Of a stretch of 64,000 bases of DNA, positions 55,034 through 62,999 are shown piece after piece. The number at the start of each line of letters is the position of its first letter. The stretch's first letter is position 1. The position numbers and the translations under genes were made by a program. The DNA is taken from assembly GCA_035946175.1 (NCBI GenBank), contig DASYZQ010000026.1, forward strand, positions 28,389-92,388. The letters run 5' to 3'. The notes below the pieces were generated by a model. It was not told where the DNA came from and made no database searches. It saw only the letters and a list, made by a program, of their open reading frames with translations. The DNA comes from DASYZQ01 sp035946175 (GTDB taxonomy: Bacteria; Patescibacteriota; Saccharimonadia; Saccharimonadales; UBA4665).

Positions 55034-55081
55034 ATTGGTGCGCTTGACGCACTTTCATTCCAACACCTTTTGGGATTGGTA
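55034..55081 (+). repeat. ~50-bp direct repeat, copy B
   Basis: Second copy, 5 bp after the MazG-like gene stop, about 1003 bp from copy A. Its GTGCG-CTTGA-CGCAC hairpin followed by TTT could serve as the terminator for the gene. Confidence 0.6.
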
Positions 55082-55115
55082 GGCAAAAGCGCACAATAGC
55101 AATTAACGTTTATAT

Positions 55116-55685
55116 TCAACGCTCTATGCTATCCTTCGCACGGTACTTGGCCACCCTCTCCCTAGTAGCACATTTAGGAGAGCAGTAATTTCTTCCCCCG
55201 CCCTTACCAAGATCGATGAACGGCTTGCTACAAGTAGGAGATGCACAGAGCCCGCCTGGATTGCGCTGTTTCTCTGCTAATAGAGTCGCAAGTGCTAATG
55301 CCGACGAGGCCGCAAACCACTCAGCCCAAGGCGCATGGTCGCTACTATCAACATGCAGGTGCCACGCGCTGCCATCATGTGCAGTAAGGCGTGGTTGGCT
55401 GCCATACTCTTTCAAGACGTCGTTAAGCAAAGTAACGGCTTCATTCGTATTATGCGTTTCAAATACTTCGTATAATCTTCTACCTACAGCCTTTAGCTCA
55501 TCAAGGTTAGCAGTAGTTACGGCACTGCGCTCTCCATACATTTTCAGTGTTTCATTAAGCTTGGCAAGGACTGCCTGATATTCTAGCCTGTCCTTGTTTT
55601 GTAAAACAGCCACCACATCAGCCGCTCGCTTAGCGGCATATGTCGCAGAACCAAGATCTATGGACTCTTCGGTTGCCTTTTCCAT
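55116..55685 (-). CDS. ABATE/CGNR zinc-finger transcription regulator
   Basis: The 189-aa protein has an N-terminal ABATE-like ligand domain and a C-terminal zinc finger: GGLCASPTCSKPFID and RNYCSPKCATRERVAKYRAK (four Cys). Family members are stress-related regulators. I use the ATG at 55685, 6 nt after a TATACT box on the minus strand; the frame further upstream lies within the divergent transporter. It probably controls that transporter. Confidence 0.85.
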   Translation of the reverse strand: MEKATEESIDLGSATYAAKRAADVVAVLQNKDRLEYQAVLAKLNETLKMYGERSAVTTANLDELKAVGRRLYEVFETHNTNEAVTLLNDVLKEYGSQPRLTAHDGSAWHLHVDSSDHAPWAEWFAASSALALATLLAEKQRNPGGLCASPTCSKPFIDLGKGGGRNYCSPKCATRERVAKYRAKDSIER

Positions 55686-55708
55686 AGAGGTAGTATAGCA
55701 TAAGTAAC
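55686..55708. promoter_or_regulatory. Shared, overlapping promoter of the CGNR and MFS genes
   Basis: Only 23 bp separate the two divergent start codons. Minus-strand TATACT (55697-55692) serves the regulator and plus-strand TATAGC (55694-55699) could serve the transporter; they overlap by 4 bp. Both mRNAs would be leaderless, and both promoters cannot be occupied at once. Confidence 0.6.
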
Positions 55709-56902
55709 GTGAAAGAGAAAGAAAAGCGTTACAGCCTTGTGCGTTACCTTGCTGGCGCATTGCCAGCACGGCTCGGTGATGAGATGTCCGATCAAGCGAT
55801 CTTGCTCGTGGCATTAGCTGCGACAGGTAGTATTCGTGCTGGTTCAACGGTACTGGCAGGATTGACGGTATCTACCGCTATTGGCGGTCCGCTGCTTGGT
55901 ACTTTCCTCGATCGATCAAATAACCCAGGAAGAATACTGACTAGTGCGCTCATTCTTTACGCAATTGGTTTGGCGATCATTGCCTTTAGCCTTGGTCGTA
56001 TACCGCTTTGGGCGGTCGTATTATGTGCACTGATTGCCGGTTTCTTCATGCCAGCTATTTCAGGCGGATGGTCTTCACGGTTGAAGACATTCATTGCCGA
56101 CGAGCAGATGGCACACGCAAGTGCAATTGACGCAACAACCTTTAATATTGCAGGCCTGATTGGGCCCGGAATCGCTGGGCTTATCGCCGCTTCTTTTGGC
56201 GCATATTGGGCTGTGGCAGCCTTAATAGCGCTGCTTGCACTGGCGCTACCAATGGCTTGGAGGTTGCCAAGGCATACAGCCCGTCAGCATATGACTTCGT
56301 TTGCTCAAGATGTGGCAAGCGGATTTAACATTATTCTTAAAAATAAAGCGCTTTTACGCATTACGCTTGTGTCAGTCATCTCATATATGGGTATTGGTAT
56401 GCTTTGGGTGATCTATCCGCTGGTAGGTAAAGAACTACTCGGCAAGGCTGGATACGGCGGTCTGCTCGCATCTGTACTTTCTGTGAGTGCGTTAGTTGCA
56501 ACAATGGCATATACAAAATGGCGGACAAAGTACAGCCCCGATACGATGGCCTTTGTAACCACAATAGTCTTGGCACTTGCGATGGGTATACTCCTGTTAG
56601 CACACCACGTCTGGATCGCGGTAGTTGCTATGCTTATTTCAGGGCTCGCGGATGGCCCGCAGCTCGCTGCTATCTTTACCGTTAGGCATCGGGGGGCACC
56701 GGAACGGTTGCGGAGTCAGGTGTTTACGACCGGGGCGAGCCTGAAGATCACTGCCGCTGCAGTAGGAGCAGAAATTGCAGGTGTTATTGCAAGTCGTTCA
56801 TTGTCAATGACTATCACCGTAGCTGGTTTAGCCCAGGTACTCGCAACGCTAGTATTTATAACTTGTACGGTGTTGGAAAAGCGTCCGAACATAACAAAAT
56901 AG
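55709..56902 (+). CDS. Major facilitator superfamily transporter
   Basis: The 397-aa protein has 12 predicted helices and the MFS loop motif near GTFLDRSNNPGR (about 70). It resembles drug-efflux type transporters of Actinobacteria (DHA group), but the substrate is unknown. The start is a GTG at 55709. A zinc-finger regulator is divergently encoded 23 bp away. Confidence 0.87.
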   Translation: MKEKEKRYSLVRYLAGALPARLGDEMSDQAILLVALAATGSIRAGSTVLAGLTVSTAIGGPLLGTFLDRSNNPGRILTSALILYAIGLAIIAFSLGRIPLWAVVLCALIAGFFMPAISGGWSSRLKTFIADEQMAHASAIDATTFNIAGLIGPGIAGLIAASFGAYWAVAALIALLALALPMAWRLPRHTARQHMTSFAQDVASGFNIILKNKALLRITLVSVISYMGIGMLWVIYPLVGKELLGKAGYGGLLASVLSVSALVATMAYTKWRTKYSPDTMAFVTTIVLALAMGILLLAHHVWIAVVAMLISGLADGPQLAAIFTVRHRGAPERLRSQVFTTGASLKITAAAVGAEIAGVIASRSLSMTITVAGLAQVLATLVFITCTVLEKRPNITK

Positions 56903-56933
56903 GCCAATTAGTCGAACACTAACTTGGCCTATT
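56898..56933 (+). terminator. Strong hairpin at the end of the MFS gene
   Basis: A 14-bp stem with one bulged C and a 7-nt loop; arms AATAGGCCAATTAG and CTAACTTGGCCTATT. It includes the MFS stop codon. No T-run follows, so it may be Rho-type or a stabilising structure. Confidence 0.5.
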
Positions 56934-56974
56934 ACGTATCTGTTATCTAATCTTGAAAATGCAAAGGTCGCAAT

Positions 56975-57019
56975 TGGTGCGGGTGAGGGGACTCTAACCC
57001 CTGGCCTCATCCTTGGCAA
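56975..57019 (-). repeat. att-like copy of the tRNA-Gly 3' half
   Basis: This 45-bp stretch equals the 3' part of tRNA-Gly (58316-58360), from the anticodon loop to CCA, with 2 differences. The two differences are on opposite sides of the T stem (C-G becomes G-C), so base-pairing is kept. It ends exactly in the anticodon loop, a typical crossover place of tyrosine recombinases. Confidence 0.85.
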
Positions 57020-57106
57020 AACCCCTAGTGCAAGAGTGATTGATCGGATTACAGGTGTAAAGCTGGCTATGCGTGATCGTACGCGGCATTGGTTGTTGGG
57101 CTGTGT

Positions 57107-57126
57107 TGCCGTCAAATTAGCCGTCA
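57107..57126 (+). repeat. Arm-type site, left copy
   Basis: TGCCGTCAAATTAGCCGTCA, 88 bp inside the left att copy. It contains GCCGTCA twice with the same orientation, 12 bp apart. Confidence 0.7.
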
Positions 57127-57237
57127 ACTCACCCCCAGCATTCTACAGCAAGACAGGTCGATCACCTCCGCAGTAAGCCGGATATATTTTGTGATCATAT
57201 TTACTTTTGTGTCCATGCTTAATATTCTATTGCATAT

Positions 57238-58029
57238 ATGGGCACAACAACAGACGTCAAGTCAAACGCCGCACTGAGAGTAAAAGAATTCCTAGAGTTC
57301 TTCAAAGAAAGGGATGATGAACATATCGATAGGACCGTTGCCGAGGTATTGGAACATATATACGGCGTAGACAATCGACAAGAGTTAACTCAGCTTGTTT
57401 CTGATTTGTGGCAATTGCCCAAACAGCTTCGGCAACAATTAGAGCTTGTCAACGGCCTGGATACTACACCTTTTCTGGATGTGATATCAAAACTGGAATT
57501 TGCGATGACATATCTTGGTCTTGGGGAAGATTCAAGCCATTTCGCGCGTCACATAGTTGGCTTGGCCGATAGCTTCGGAATGATGAGCGCGACGCTGAAT
57601 ATGGCCAACCCAGAAGTAGCCCTCTCTGAACCTACCCGAAAGAAGCTAGTGAGTGATCTTGAAGAAATTCTTGCCTCTATTGCTGCAGCAGACGATATTG
57701 ATGATGGGTTTAAGGCCTTCGCAAGTCAGAAAATCAGCTTGCTTATCTACGCACTACAAAGATACGACGTCCTTGGCTCCGAAGCAGTTGTCGAAGAGAC
57801 CGAACGACTACTGGGATCTTTAGTGAGAAGACTACCCGATATCAAACAATCTAACCAAAAGATGGACATAGCAAGAAAGCTTTACCATGCAGCAACCGCA
57901 GTTATGCTTGCTCTTAACCTAGTGAATAGCAGCTTTCAACTTGAGGCACATACTGTTGAACTGCTTGAGCAGAAGCCAACTCAATCACAAGTGCAGCCTG
58001 TCAAGCAATTAGCCAATCAGAAAAAATAA
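57238..58029 (+). CDS. Helical protein of unknown function, cargo of the mini-element
   Basis: The 263-aa protein is predicted to be almost all alpha-helical, acidic, without signal peptide or membrane helix, ending in a Gln/Lys-rich tail. I recognise no motif. TATTCT (57223-57228) ends 9 nt before the ATG, implying a short or absent leader. It is the only gene between the tRNA-Gly att copies, so it may be a selfish or defence-type cargo; that is inference. Confidence 0.6.
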   Translation: MGTTTDVKSNAALRVKEFLEFFKERDDEHIDRTVAEVLEHIYGVDNRQELTQLVSDLWQLPKQLRQQLELVNGLDTTPFLDVISKLEFAMTYLGLGEDSSHFARHIVGLADSFGMMSATLNMANPEVALSEPTRKKLVSDLEEILASIAAADDIDDGFKAFASQKISLLIYALQRYDVLGSEAVVEETERLLGSLVRRLPDIKQSNQKMDIARKLYHAATAVMLALNLVNSSFQLEAHTVELLEQKPTQSQVQPVKQLANQKK

Positions 58030-58075
58030 GAACCCTTGGGTGCCTATGCCTTATCGATTTCTGTGGATCAGAACC

Positions 58076-58090
58076 GATAGCTTCGCTATC
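58076..58090 (+). terminator. Small hairpin after the cargo gene
   Basis: GATAGC-TTC-GCTATC, a 6-bp stem and 3-nt loop, 47 nt after the stop codon. No T-run follows; weak. Confidence 0.3.
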
Positions 58091-58256
58091 CCCGACCAGA
58101 GTGGCAGTCATAGCATATATGCTTTTGCCTCACGCTAGGTACGGTGCCGAGGTTCGATACTTACGCCTTATCCCTTCAAGGGATTATGCAGCTGACGAAA
58201 TCGTGAGTCTTACTGAGGTGAATATTAAATAAAAAGACGACTGTTTGTTGGCGCAC

Positions 58257-58276
58257 TGCCGTCAAATTAGCCGTCA
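58257..58276 (+). repeat. Arm-type site, right copy
   Basis: Identical to the left copy and in the same orientation, 39 bp from the tRNA-Gly 3' end. Confidence 0.7.
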
Positions 58277-58315
58277 GAAAGGAATTGAAAGTATGAAATT
58301 ACAACAATATAACAG

Positions 58316-58392
58316 TGGTGCGGGTGACGGGACTCTAACCCGTGGCCTCATCCTTGGCAAGGATGCGCTCTAAACAACTGAGCTACACCCGC
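58316..58392 (-). tRNA. tRNA-Gly (anticodon GCC)
   Basis: Acceptor GCGGGTG pairs with CACCCGC, the D arm begins TAGCTC, the anticodon loop is TTGCCAA and the T arm is ACGGG-TTAGAGT-CCCGT. The discriminator is A and CCA is encoded. It forms the right boundary of the mini-element. Confidence 0.95.
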
Positions 58393-58619
58393 ACGATAAC
58401 GGCGATTATACACGAGAGATAAAGAAACTAAAACATTGGTGAGTCATTCCAGGGGAAACAGGAACCGCATATTCTCAGATATGTACCTTTTTGTGAGTAT
58501 ATAGAACGACTGAACCTATCGTTGTGTGAGTACGCCCGACTATCATTCCGCTTATGAGGTAATCAGAGTAGCCGAGCCTATCGTAATAAAAAATTGGCAT
58601 TTATACTACTATTTATTAC

Positions 58620-59897
58620 ATGTCTGGAATAAGAGCACCCGTCTACGATGTGCTAATAGTGGGAGCAGGCCCAGCAGGGCTAGCAACTGCAGACGGTTTA
58701 TCTAATAGCCCCCTATCGACTCTGGTCATTGATAGTGGAAAGTCGCTGGGGGGAAGAGACCAACATACGCCTGAAGACTTCACGCAAGGCATAGGAGGAG
58801 CAGGGCTATTCTCTGATGGAAAGTTTTCATTCTTTCCATCATCAACCCGCTTATGGCAACTCCCCGATGACGAACTGCTGAAGAGAGCTTATGTGAAAGT
58901 TGCCGCACTTCTTGGTGAATACGGTCTTTCCGCGCCTCCTTTCAGACTGAATAATATCGACCATCGAGATCACACTACTAGCGCCTGGAAACTAAAAAGT
59001 TACCCCTCTTTCTACATGAGTCCTGAGAATCGATATTCCCTGACACGACGTTTGAGCACGCACTCCGGTGCAAAATTTCTAACTCTTACTACGCTTACAG
59101 ACTGTGCGTTTAATACGAAGACTGACGTCTTTGACGTACGAATAGCTCAGGGTTCGAAGCATAGAAGTCTGTCGGCTAAGTATGTAGTATTTGCCGGTGG
59201 CCGCTTCAGCCCCATCAACTTTCCACTCATTACCGATAAGACATTCGAGCGGTTGGAAGTCGGCTTTCGTATCGAACAACCGCACGAAGAGTCATTCTTT
59301 GATTCGATTAACCAATTGGACCCAAAACTCAAGCTCATCTCAGCTGCCCAACCGGAAGAATGGCGAACTTTTTGTGCGTGCCGAGAAGGTGAAATCATTC
59401 ACACAACGACGCAAGGTCTACGAACTGTCTCGGGGAGGGCAGATTGCCCACCTACGGGCAGGTCAAATATAGGCCTTAACGTCCGCATCAAAGATCCGAA
59501 GATAGCACAGAAGGCATGGCTACATATCCAGAACACCTTTAAGAGCAACGACTGCTTCTTTGATTTCCAACTAGACGAAATCCTACAACGTAACTCCCCG
59601 GCCTACAATCAATTAGAGCAACTATACGGGCGCACTCTATTCCAGAACCTATTGCGTGGGCTAGAACTACTTATCGAACAGTTTCCCAAAATATCTTCCC
59701 AGAACACCAGGGTTTTAGGACCGACTCTTGAAGGAGTAGCTGACTATCCTCAACAAACCGCTTCGCTCCAAATCCCGAACTTACCTGCATGGGTTGCAGG
59801 AGATAGTACGGGCAAGTTCCGTGGAATTGTCGCCGCCTTGGTCAGTGGCTATTATGTTGCGGGGCAAATTGCGAATACAAACTCCAGCCCGGACTGA
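58620..59897 (+). CDS. FAD-dependent oxidoreductase, COG2509-like
   Basis: The 425-aa protein begins with the dinucleotide-binding VLIVGAGPAGLATADGL, followed by GGRDQHTPEDF and GIGGAGLFSDGKFSFFPS, which resembles the FAD-dependent dehydrogenase group COG2509. The segment KYVVFAGGRFSP and the C-terminal VAGDSTGKFRGIVAALVSGYYVAGQI complete the FAD fold. The reaction is unknown. TATACT (58602-58607) ends 12 nt before the ATG. Confidence 0.82.
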   Translation: MSGIRAPVYDVLIVGAGPAGLATADGLSNSPLSTLVIDSGKSLGGRDQHTPEDFTQGIGGAGLFSDGKFSFFPSSTRLWQLPDDELLKRAYVKVAALLGEYGLSAPPFRLNNIDHRDHTTSAWKLKSYPSFYMSPENRYSLTRRLSTHSGAKFLTLTTLTDCAFNTKTDVFDVRIAQGSKHRSLSAKYVVFAGGRFSPINFPLITDKTFERLEVGFRIEQPHEESFFDSINQLDPKLKLISAAQPEEWRTFCACREGEIIHTTTQGLRTVSGRADCPPTGRSNIGLNVRIKDPKIAQKAWLHIQNTFKSNDCFFDFQLDEILQRNSPAYNQLEQLYGRTLFQNLLRGLELLIEQFPKISSQNTRVLGPTLEGVADYPQQTASLQIPNLPAWVAGDSTGKFRGIVAALVSGYYVAGQIANTNSSPD

Positions 59898-59956
59898 CCT
59901 CCAAGTTTTATGTGAGATTAGAACAACTCGGCATAGACGAGACTGATGTATGCTGA

Positions 59957-61000
59957 TCAAATAGCGTAATTTTCAGCAGCAAATTTCGCCTGATCTATGA
60001 AGGTCTTCTTGGCGTTGCCTAAAATGCCTAATTCGTAGAACGCAAGAATAGCTAGTTTATATGTATTTACATCAACCGCACGGAGTGACAGGGGAAACGA
60101 ATCGTTCGCATATAAGATAGCATTTGCCAAGATACGGCCCGTACGTTTGTTCCCATCATTAAATGGCTGAAGATAGCAAATATAGGTAAATGCCAGCAAT
60201 GCCTTTTCATATACACTATGCTTCGCATTTATCACCTCGCACAAATGCTTCAGCTCGTCCTCTAGCTGGAACTTATTTTCAAGTGGTCGATATACGCTGC
60301 CAGTGATACCTACAAGCCGTTCGCGGAGCCCACAATCGAATAAACCATTCGCTAATAATCTATGAAGCTCAATGATAGTCTGCACCTGCAAGTCGTTGGC
60401 GAATATATCTTTATGCACTTCCGAAAAATCCAGTGCCTTCTTGTGGTTAATGACCATTGTGGTCTCTTCCTGCGTCTTGCCACGTGCCGGTATTCCTTCT
60501 TTAAGCAAGGTCTCTGTCTCGAGTAACGAATACGTATTACCTTCAAACTGCGATGATTTCCAAGACAGCTCGATTGTAATCCGCTCGCGTTCTCTGCGAA
60601 TAATATCCGTAGGCGCTGTCTCTAGTTTTTCACGGAATGCGGCATTATACCCGTCGAGCTGCTCTGTCTCCTTCGCAGAAAAAAGAGCATGAGCCGCGAG
60701 AACACCAAGACGATCGAAATCATATCCGAGCGGCCGCCTCCCCTCATCAGCGAACAGCACTTCAAGCAAGTTACCAGAAATTTCTATGTTAATTCTGCCA
60801 ATGTTAGTAACTCCATAAGTAACCGCCCGTGCTTCACCGCTTCGCTCAACCAACTCGTGTTCGATAAGCTCATTAAGGTCACGTTGCAAAGTACGTTCTG
60901 TAACGTCTTGGAATTCAGATAGTATAGCGAGTTGCGGCAAGGTACTACTGCCCCGCATAAGAGCAGACATAATTTGCTGCTGACGTGGTGATATACTCAT
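59957..61000 (-). CDS. Fic-domain protein with N-terminal HTH and Gln in place of catalytic His
   Basis: The 347-aa protein has a DeoR-like winged helix (about 3-62), the inhibitory helix SSQFEGN (S149xxxE153G154) and a Fic core. The active-site motif reads QPFNDGNKRTGR (278-289) where HPFxxGNxRxGR is expected; the codon is CAG. The flap region VGITGSVYRPLEN is normal. Canonical AMP transfer needs the His, so the enzyme may be inactive, use another reaction, or act as a regulator. The gene is leaderless (TACAGT ends 6 nt before the ATG) with an inverted repeat operator upstream. Confidence 0.88.
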   Translation of the reverse strand: MSISPRQQQIMSALMRGSSTLPQLAILSEFQDVTERTLQRDLNELIEHELVERSGEARAVTYGVTNIGRINIEISGNLLEVLFADEGRRPLGYDFDRLGVLAAHALFSAKETEQLDGYNAAFREKLETAPTDIIRRERERITIELSWKSSQFEGNTYSLLETETLLKEGIPARGKTQEETTMVINHKKALDFSEVHKDIFANDLQVQTIIELHRLLANGLFDCGLRERLVGITGSVYRPLENKFQLEDELKHLCEVINAKHSVYEKALLAFTYICYLQPFNDGNKRTGRILANAILYANDSFPLSLRAVDVNTYKLAILAFYELGILGNAKKTFIDQAKFAAENYAI

Positions 61001-61006
61001 GCTTTT

Positions 61007-61062
61007 ACTGTAGCAAATCCCGACAGACTAAGCAAAGTATCCCGACATTTTGTCGGGATACT
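61007..61062 (-). promoter_or_regulatory. Promoter and three-half-site operator of the fic gene
   Basis: Minus-strand TTGCTT (61035-61030) and TACAGT (61012-61007) are 17 bp apart. ATCCCGACA lies inside the spacer (61017-61025). A perfect palindrome with 12-bp arms AGTATCCCGACA and a 3-bp centre (61036-61062) stands just upstream of the -35. The two ATCCCGACA sites of the same orientation are 22 bp, two helical turns, apart. Confidence 0.75.
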
Positions 61063-61174
61063 GCCCAGCTTCACACATCGATACCCTACCAAGCTCAAAC
61101 TAAATTACAGAGATAGTTTTACAAAATACAAATCCGAGACTTTATGCTCGGTTTTTTACACTCGTGATTTACAT

Positions 61175-61250
61175 TGGTGGCGCCTCCCAGACTCGAACTG
61201 GGGACACAAGGCTCTTCAGGCCTCTGCTCTACCAACTGAGCTAAAGCGCC
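61175..61250 (-). tRNA. tRNA-Phe (anticodon GAA)
   Basis: Acceptor GGCGCTT pairs with AGGCGCC (one G-U), the D arm begins TAGCTCAGTTGG, the anticodon loop is CTGAAGA, the T arm has GTTCGAGTC, the discriminator is A and CCA is encoded. Confidence 0.95.
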
Positions 61251-61318
61251 CCGTTAAGATATAACAGAGGTTATTGTAATCTATTTACCGCTGTAGATCA
61301 ATGAAATCTATTTCCAGA

Positions 61319-61897
61319 CTACGGTTTCGTCAAGCTGACGTCTGCCCAATGATAAGCACTATATTGCGTATTGGGAGTACCTGGATTATCGATACGAAAA
61401 ACCATCTGTTCGCTATCCGCTGAGTCACAGTACACATTGGTAATCTCTGAGCCATACGGCCAGGTATACATAACGTTGGTGTAACCATTTCCGTTATAAG
61501 CATGGGTACCACTTGGCACACTAGCATATACATTGAAATTCTGTCTTGTACAATTAGCGATCGTGGGATGAGTAACATTCGGTGCTGGAGCGGGAGGTGA
61601 AGATGGCGGAGATGGCGTTACGGTCTTCTGTGGGGCAGGTACAGGAGGAGTAGTCGTACTGGGCACCGATGAACTCGTCGTGGTCGGTTGTTTGGCGGTT
61701 GGCGCGTTCGCAGGAGGAACTTTAGGTATCGACTTCGTCGTTGAATGAGTTGTTGTTATATTTGAGCCTGATGATACTTTTGAATCATTCTTAACGCGTA
61801 TATACGCCACAGTGGAAGTCCCTAAAACTGCTACTACTATAATGGCTAATAGTAGAAGGTGCGTTATACCTGCTTGATTGTTTTGTATTTTTATCAT
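61319..61897 (-). CDS. Surface protein with pilin-like N-terminus and Pro/Thr-rich stalk
   Basis: The 192-aa protein starts MIKIQNNQAGITHLLLLAIIVVAVLG, with a short basic leader before a hydrophobic helix, like type IV prepilin-type signals. Residues about 50-115 are a Pro/Thr/Ser-rich stalk and the last ~75 residues form a small domain with four aromatic-rich segments and two Cys. It probably stays attached and faces outward. The ATG at 61897 is preferred; 61921 is another possibility. Confidence 0.65.
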   Translation of the reverse strand: MIKIQNNQAGITHLLLLAIIVVAVLGTSTVAYIRVKNDSKVSSGSNITTTHSTTKSIPKVPPANAPTAKQPTTTSSSVPSTTTPPVPAPQKTVTPSPPSSPPAPAPNVTHPTIANCTRQNFNVYASVPSGTHAYNGNGYTNVMYTWPYGSEITNVYCDSADSEQMVFRIDNPGTPNTQYSAYHWADVSLTKP

Positions 61898-61977
61898 TGT
61901 GCTTATATTTTTACCATACATGAATGATAAACATCAAGCTCCCCAGATGAGATGCAGAAAGTTATGCTTCTTTATAG

Positions 61978-62883
61978 CTAGTGCTTGGCGACTATACCCG
62001 CTCTGACGAGACTGGCATCAATCCATTTGATCACACTCGATAGCCGTGGAGCTGCCTGCCCGTTCTCCGGGCCATGCTTATAACTTGCAGTTCCGTCAAT
62101 ATCCAAGTACGGCTCCTGTCCATGACTCGGGCTGGCATATATAAGTTCCACAGGCCCATGACCATCGGGAAAATCACCAATGATAACGCCCTTTCGAGGG
62201 TCGAAAATATAGCTCTTCGTCCGTTGTCTGGGGCCCTGTACCATAATACTGGTTGCCGCTCGACCAATCTGGCTGATGCTATGAATGTCCAGAGAGCTCA
62301 TATACCATGCTTCGCCAGGTCTGACAGCTCTATCCATATCTGGCTGCTGCCACTTGCTCATACTGGGTATCCATACCTCAGCAGGTCTTAGGCTGGGTTC
62401 ATCACACTGCCACAGACGCATCCAGTAAGGAACCTCCCCAACCGGGGCAGCAGCAAGTGCATAGCGGTGATTGTGCTCAACGTCGGCATATTGTCTGGTA
62501 GGATGTTGTCGCCAGGCATGCACCCATATTTTGTAGCCATATGGGTTATCATGCCATAGGTATCCGTCATTTGGGCTGAGCGTTCCGCCAACTAAGTACT
62601 TAGTATGAGTAGGAGTATCAAGGACGACATCGCTTCTGTCGCCGGGCTGAAAAAAGGACCATGGCGTAGCATGATCAGCTATCGCCCTCCTACTCTCCTG
62701 CTCCTCGCTAGCCCACAGCATACCCGCTTCGGCTATATTCATGAGACGAACCGGTCCTGCTGCAGCCAGTATCTCTGCAGCTTCGGCTACAGCCTGGTTG
62801 TTACCAGGATCCCAATCTATCCTCCCAAGCGATCTATCGAGCTGTATCAAGGCCTCAGGCCTGTGCATATATATATTATGCAT
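61978..62883 (-). CDS. Soluble protein with possible cupin-like fold
   Basis: The 301-aa protein has no signal peptide or membrane helix. The stretch EHNHRYALAAAPVGEVPYWMRLW and, later, RPGEAWYMSSLDIHSISQIG carry spaced His residues in beta-rich surroundings, as in cupins and cysteine-dioxygenase-like folds. I cannot assign a family. The G+C content is higher than in the core genes. Confidence 0.5.
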   Translation of the reverse strand: MHNIYMHRPEALIQLDRSLGRIDWDPGNNQAVAEAAEILAAAGPVRLMNIAEAGMLWASEEQESRRAIADHATPWSFFQPGDRSDVVLDTPTHTKYLVGGTLSPNDGYLWHDNPYGYKIWVHAWRQHPTRQYADVEHNHRYALAAAPVGEVPYWMRLWQCDEPSLRPAEVWIPSMSKWQQPDMDRAVRPGEAWYMSSLDIHSISQIGRAATSIMVQGPRQRTKSYIFDPRKGVIIGDFPDGHGPVELIYASPSHGQEPYLDIDGTASYKHGPENGQAAPRLSSVIKWIDASLVRAGIVAKH

Positions 62884-62999
62884 CTTTCTAGATAAAAATA
62901 CCAGGCCTGTGTCTCTTTATTAGCCCCAAATGCAATCTATCTCTGAACTAAAAAGATGCCGCAACCATCAGCCCGGAACCGAAACGTAATTAAGCAAAA

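Larger units (their letters stand above)
56975..58360. mobile_element. 1.34-kb tRNA-Gly-integrated mini-element without integrase
   Basis: Bounded by the two tRNA-Gly 3' copies, 1341 bp apart. Inside are one gene (57238-58029) and two identical 20-bp sites, TGCCGTCAAATTAGCCGTCA, at 57107-57126 and 58257-58276, each containing two GCCGTCA copies, like recombinase arm-binding sites. No integrase is present, so it is either decayed or moved by an integrase supplied elsewhere. Confidence 0.75.

Noticed and set aside
54031..55081. Integron attC sites
   Set aside because: The repeats have paired hairpins, but the conserved GTTRRRY and RYYYAAC core sites are not present in both copies and no integron integrase is near.
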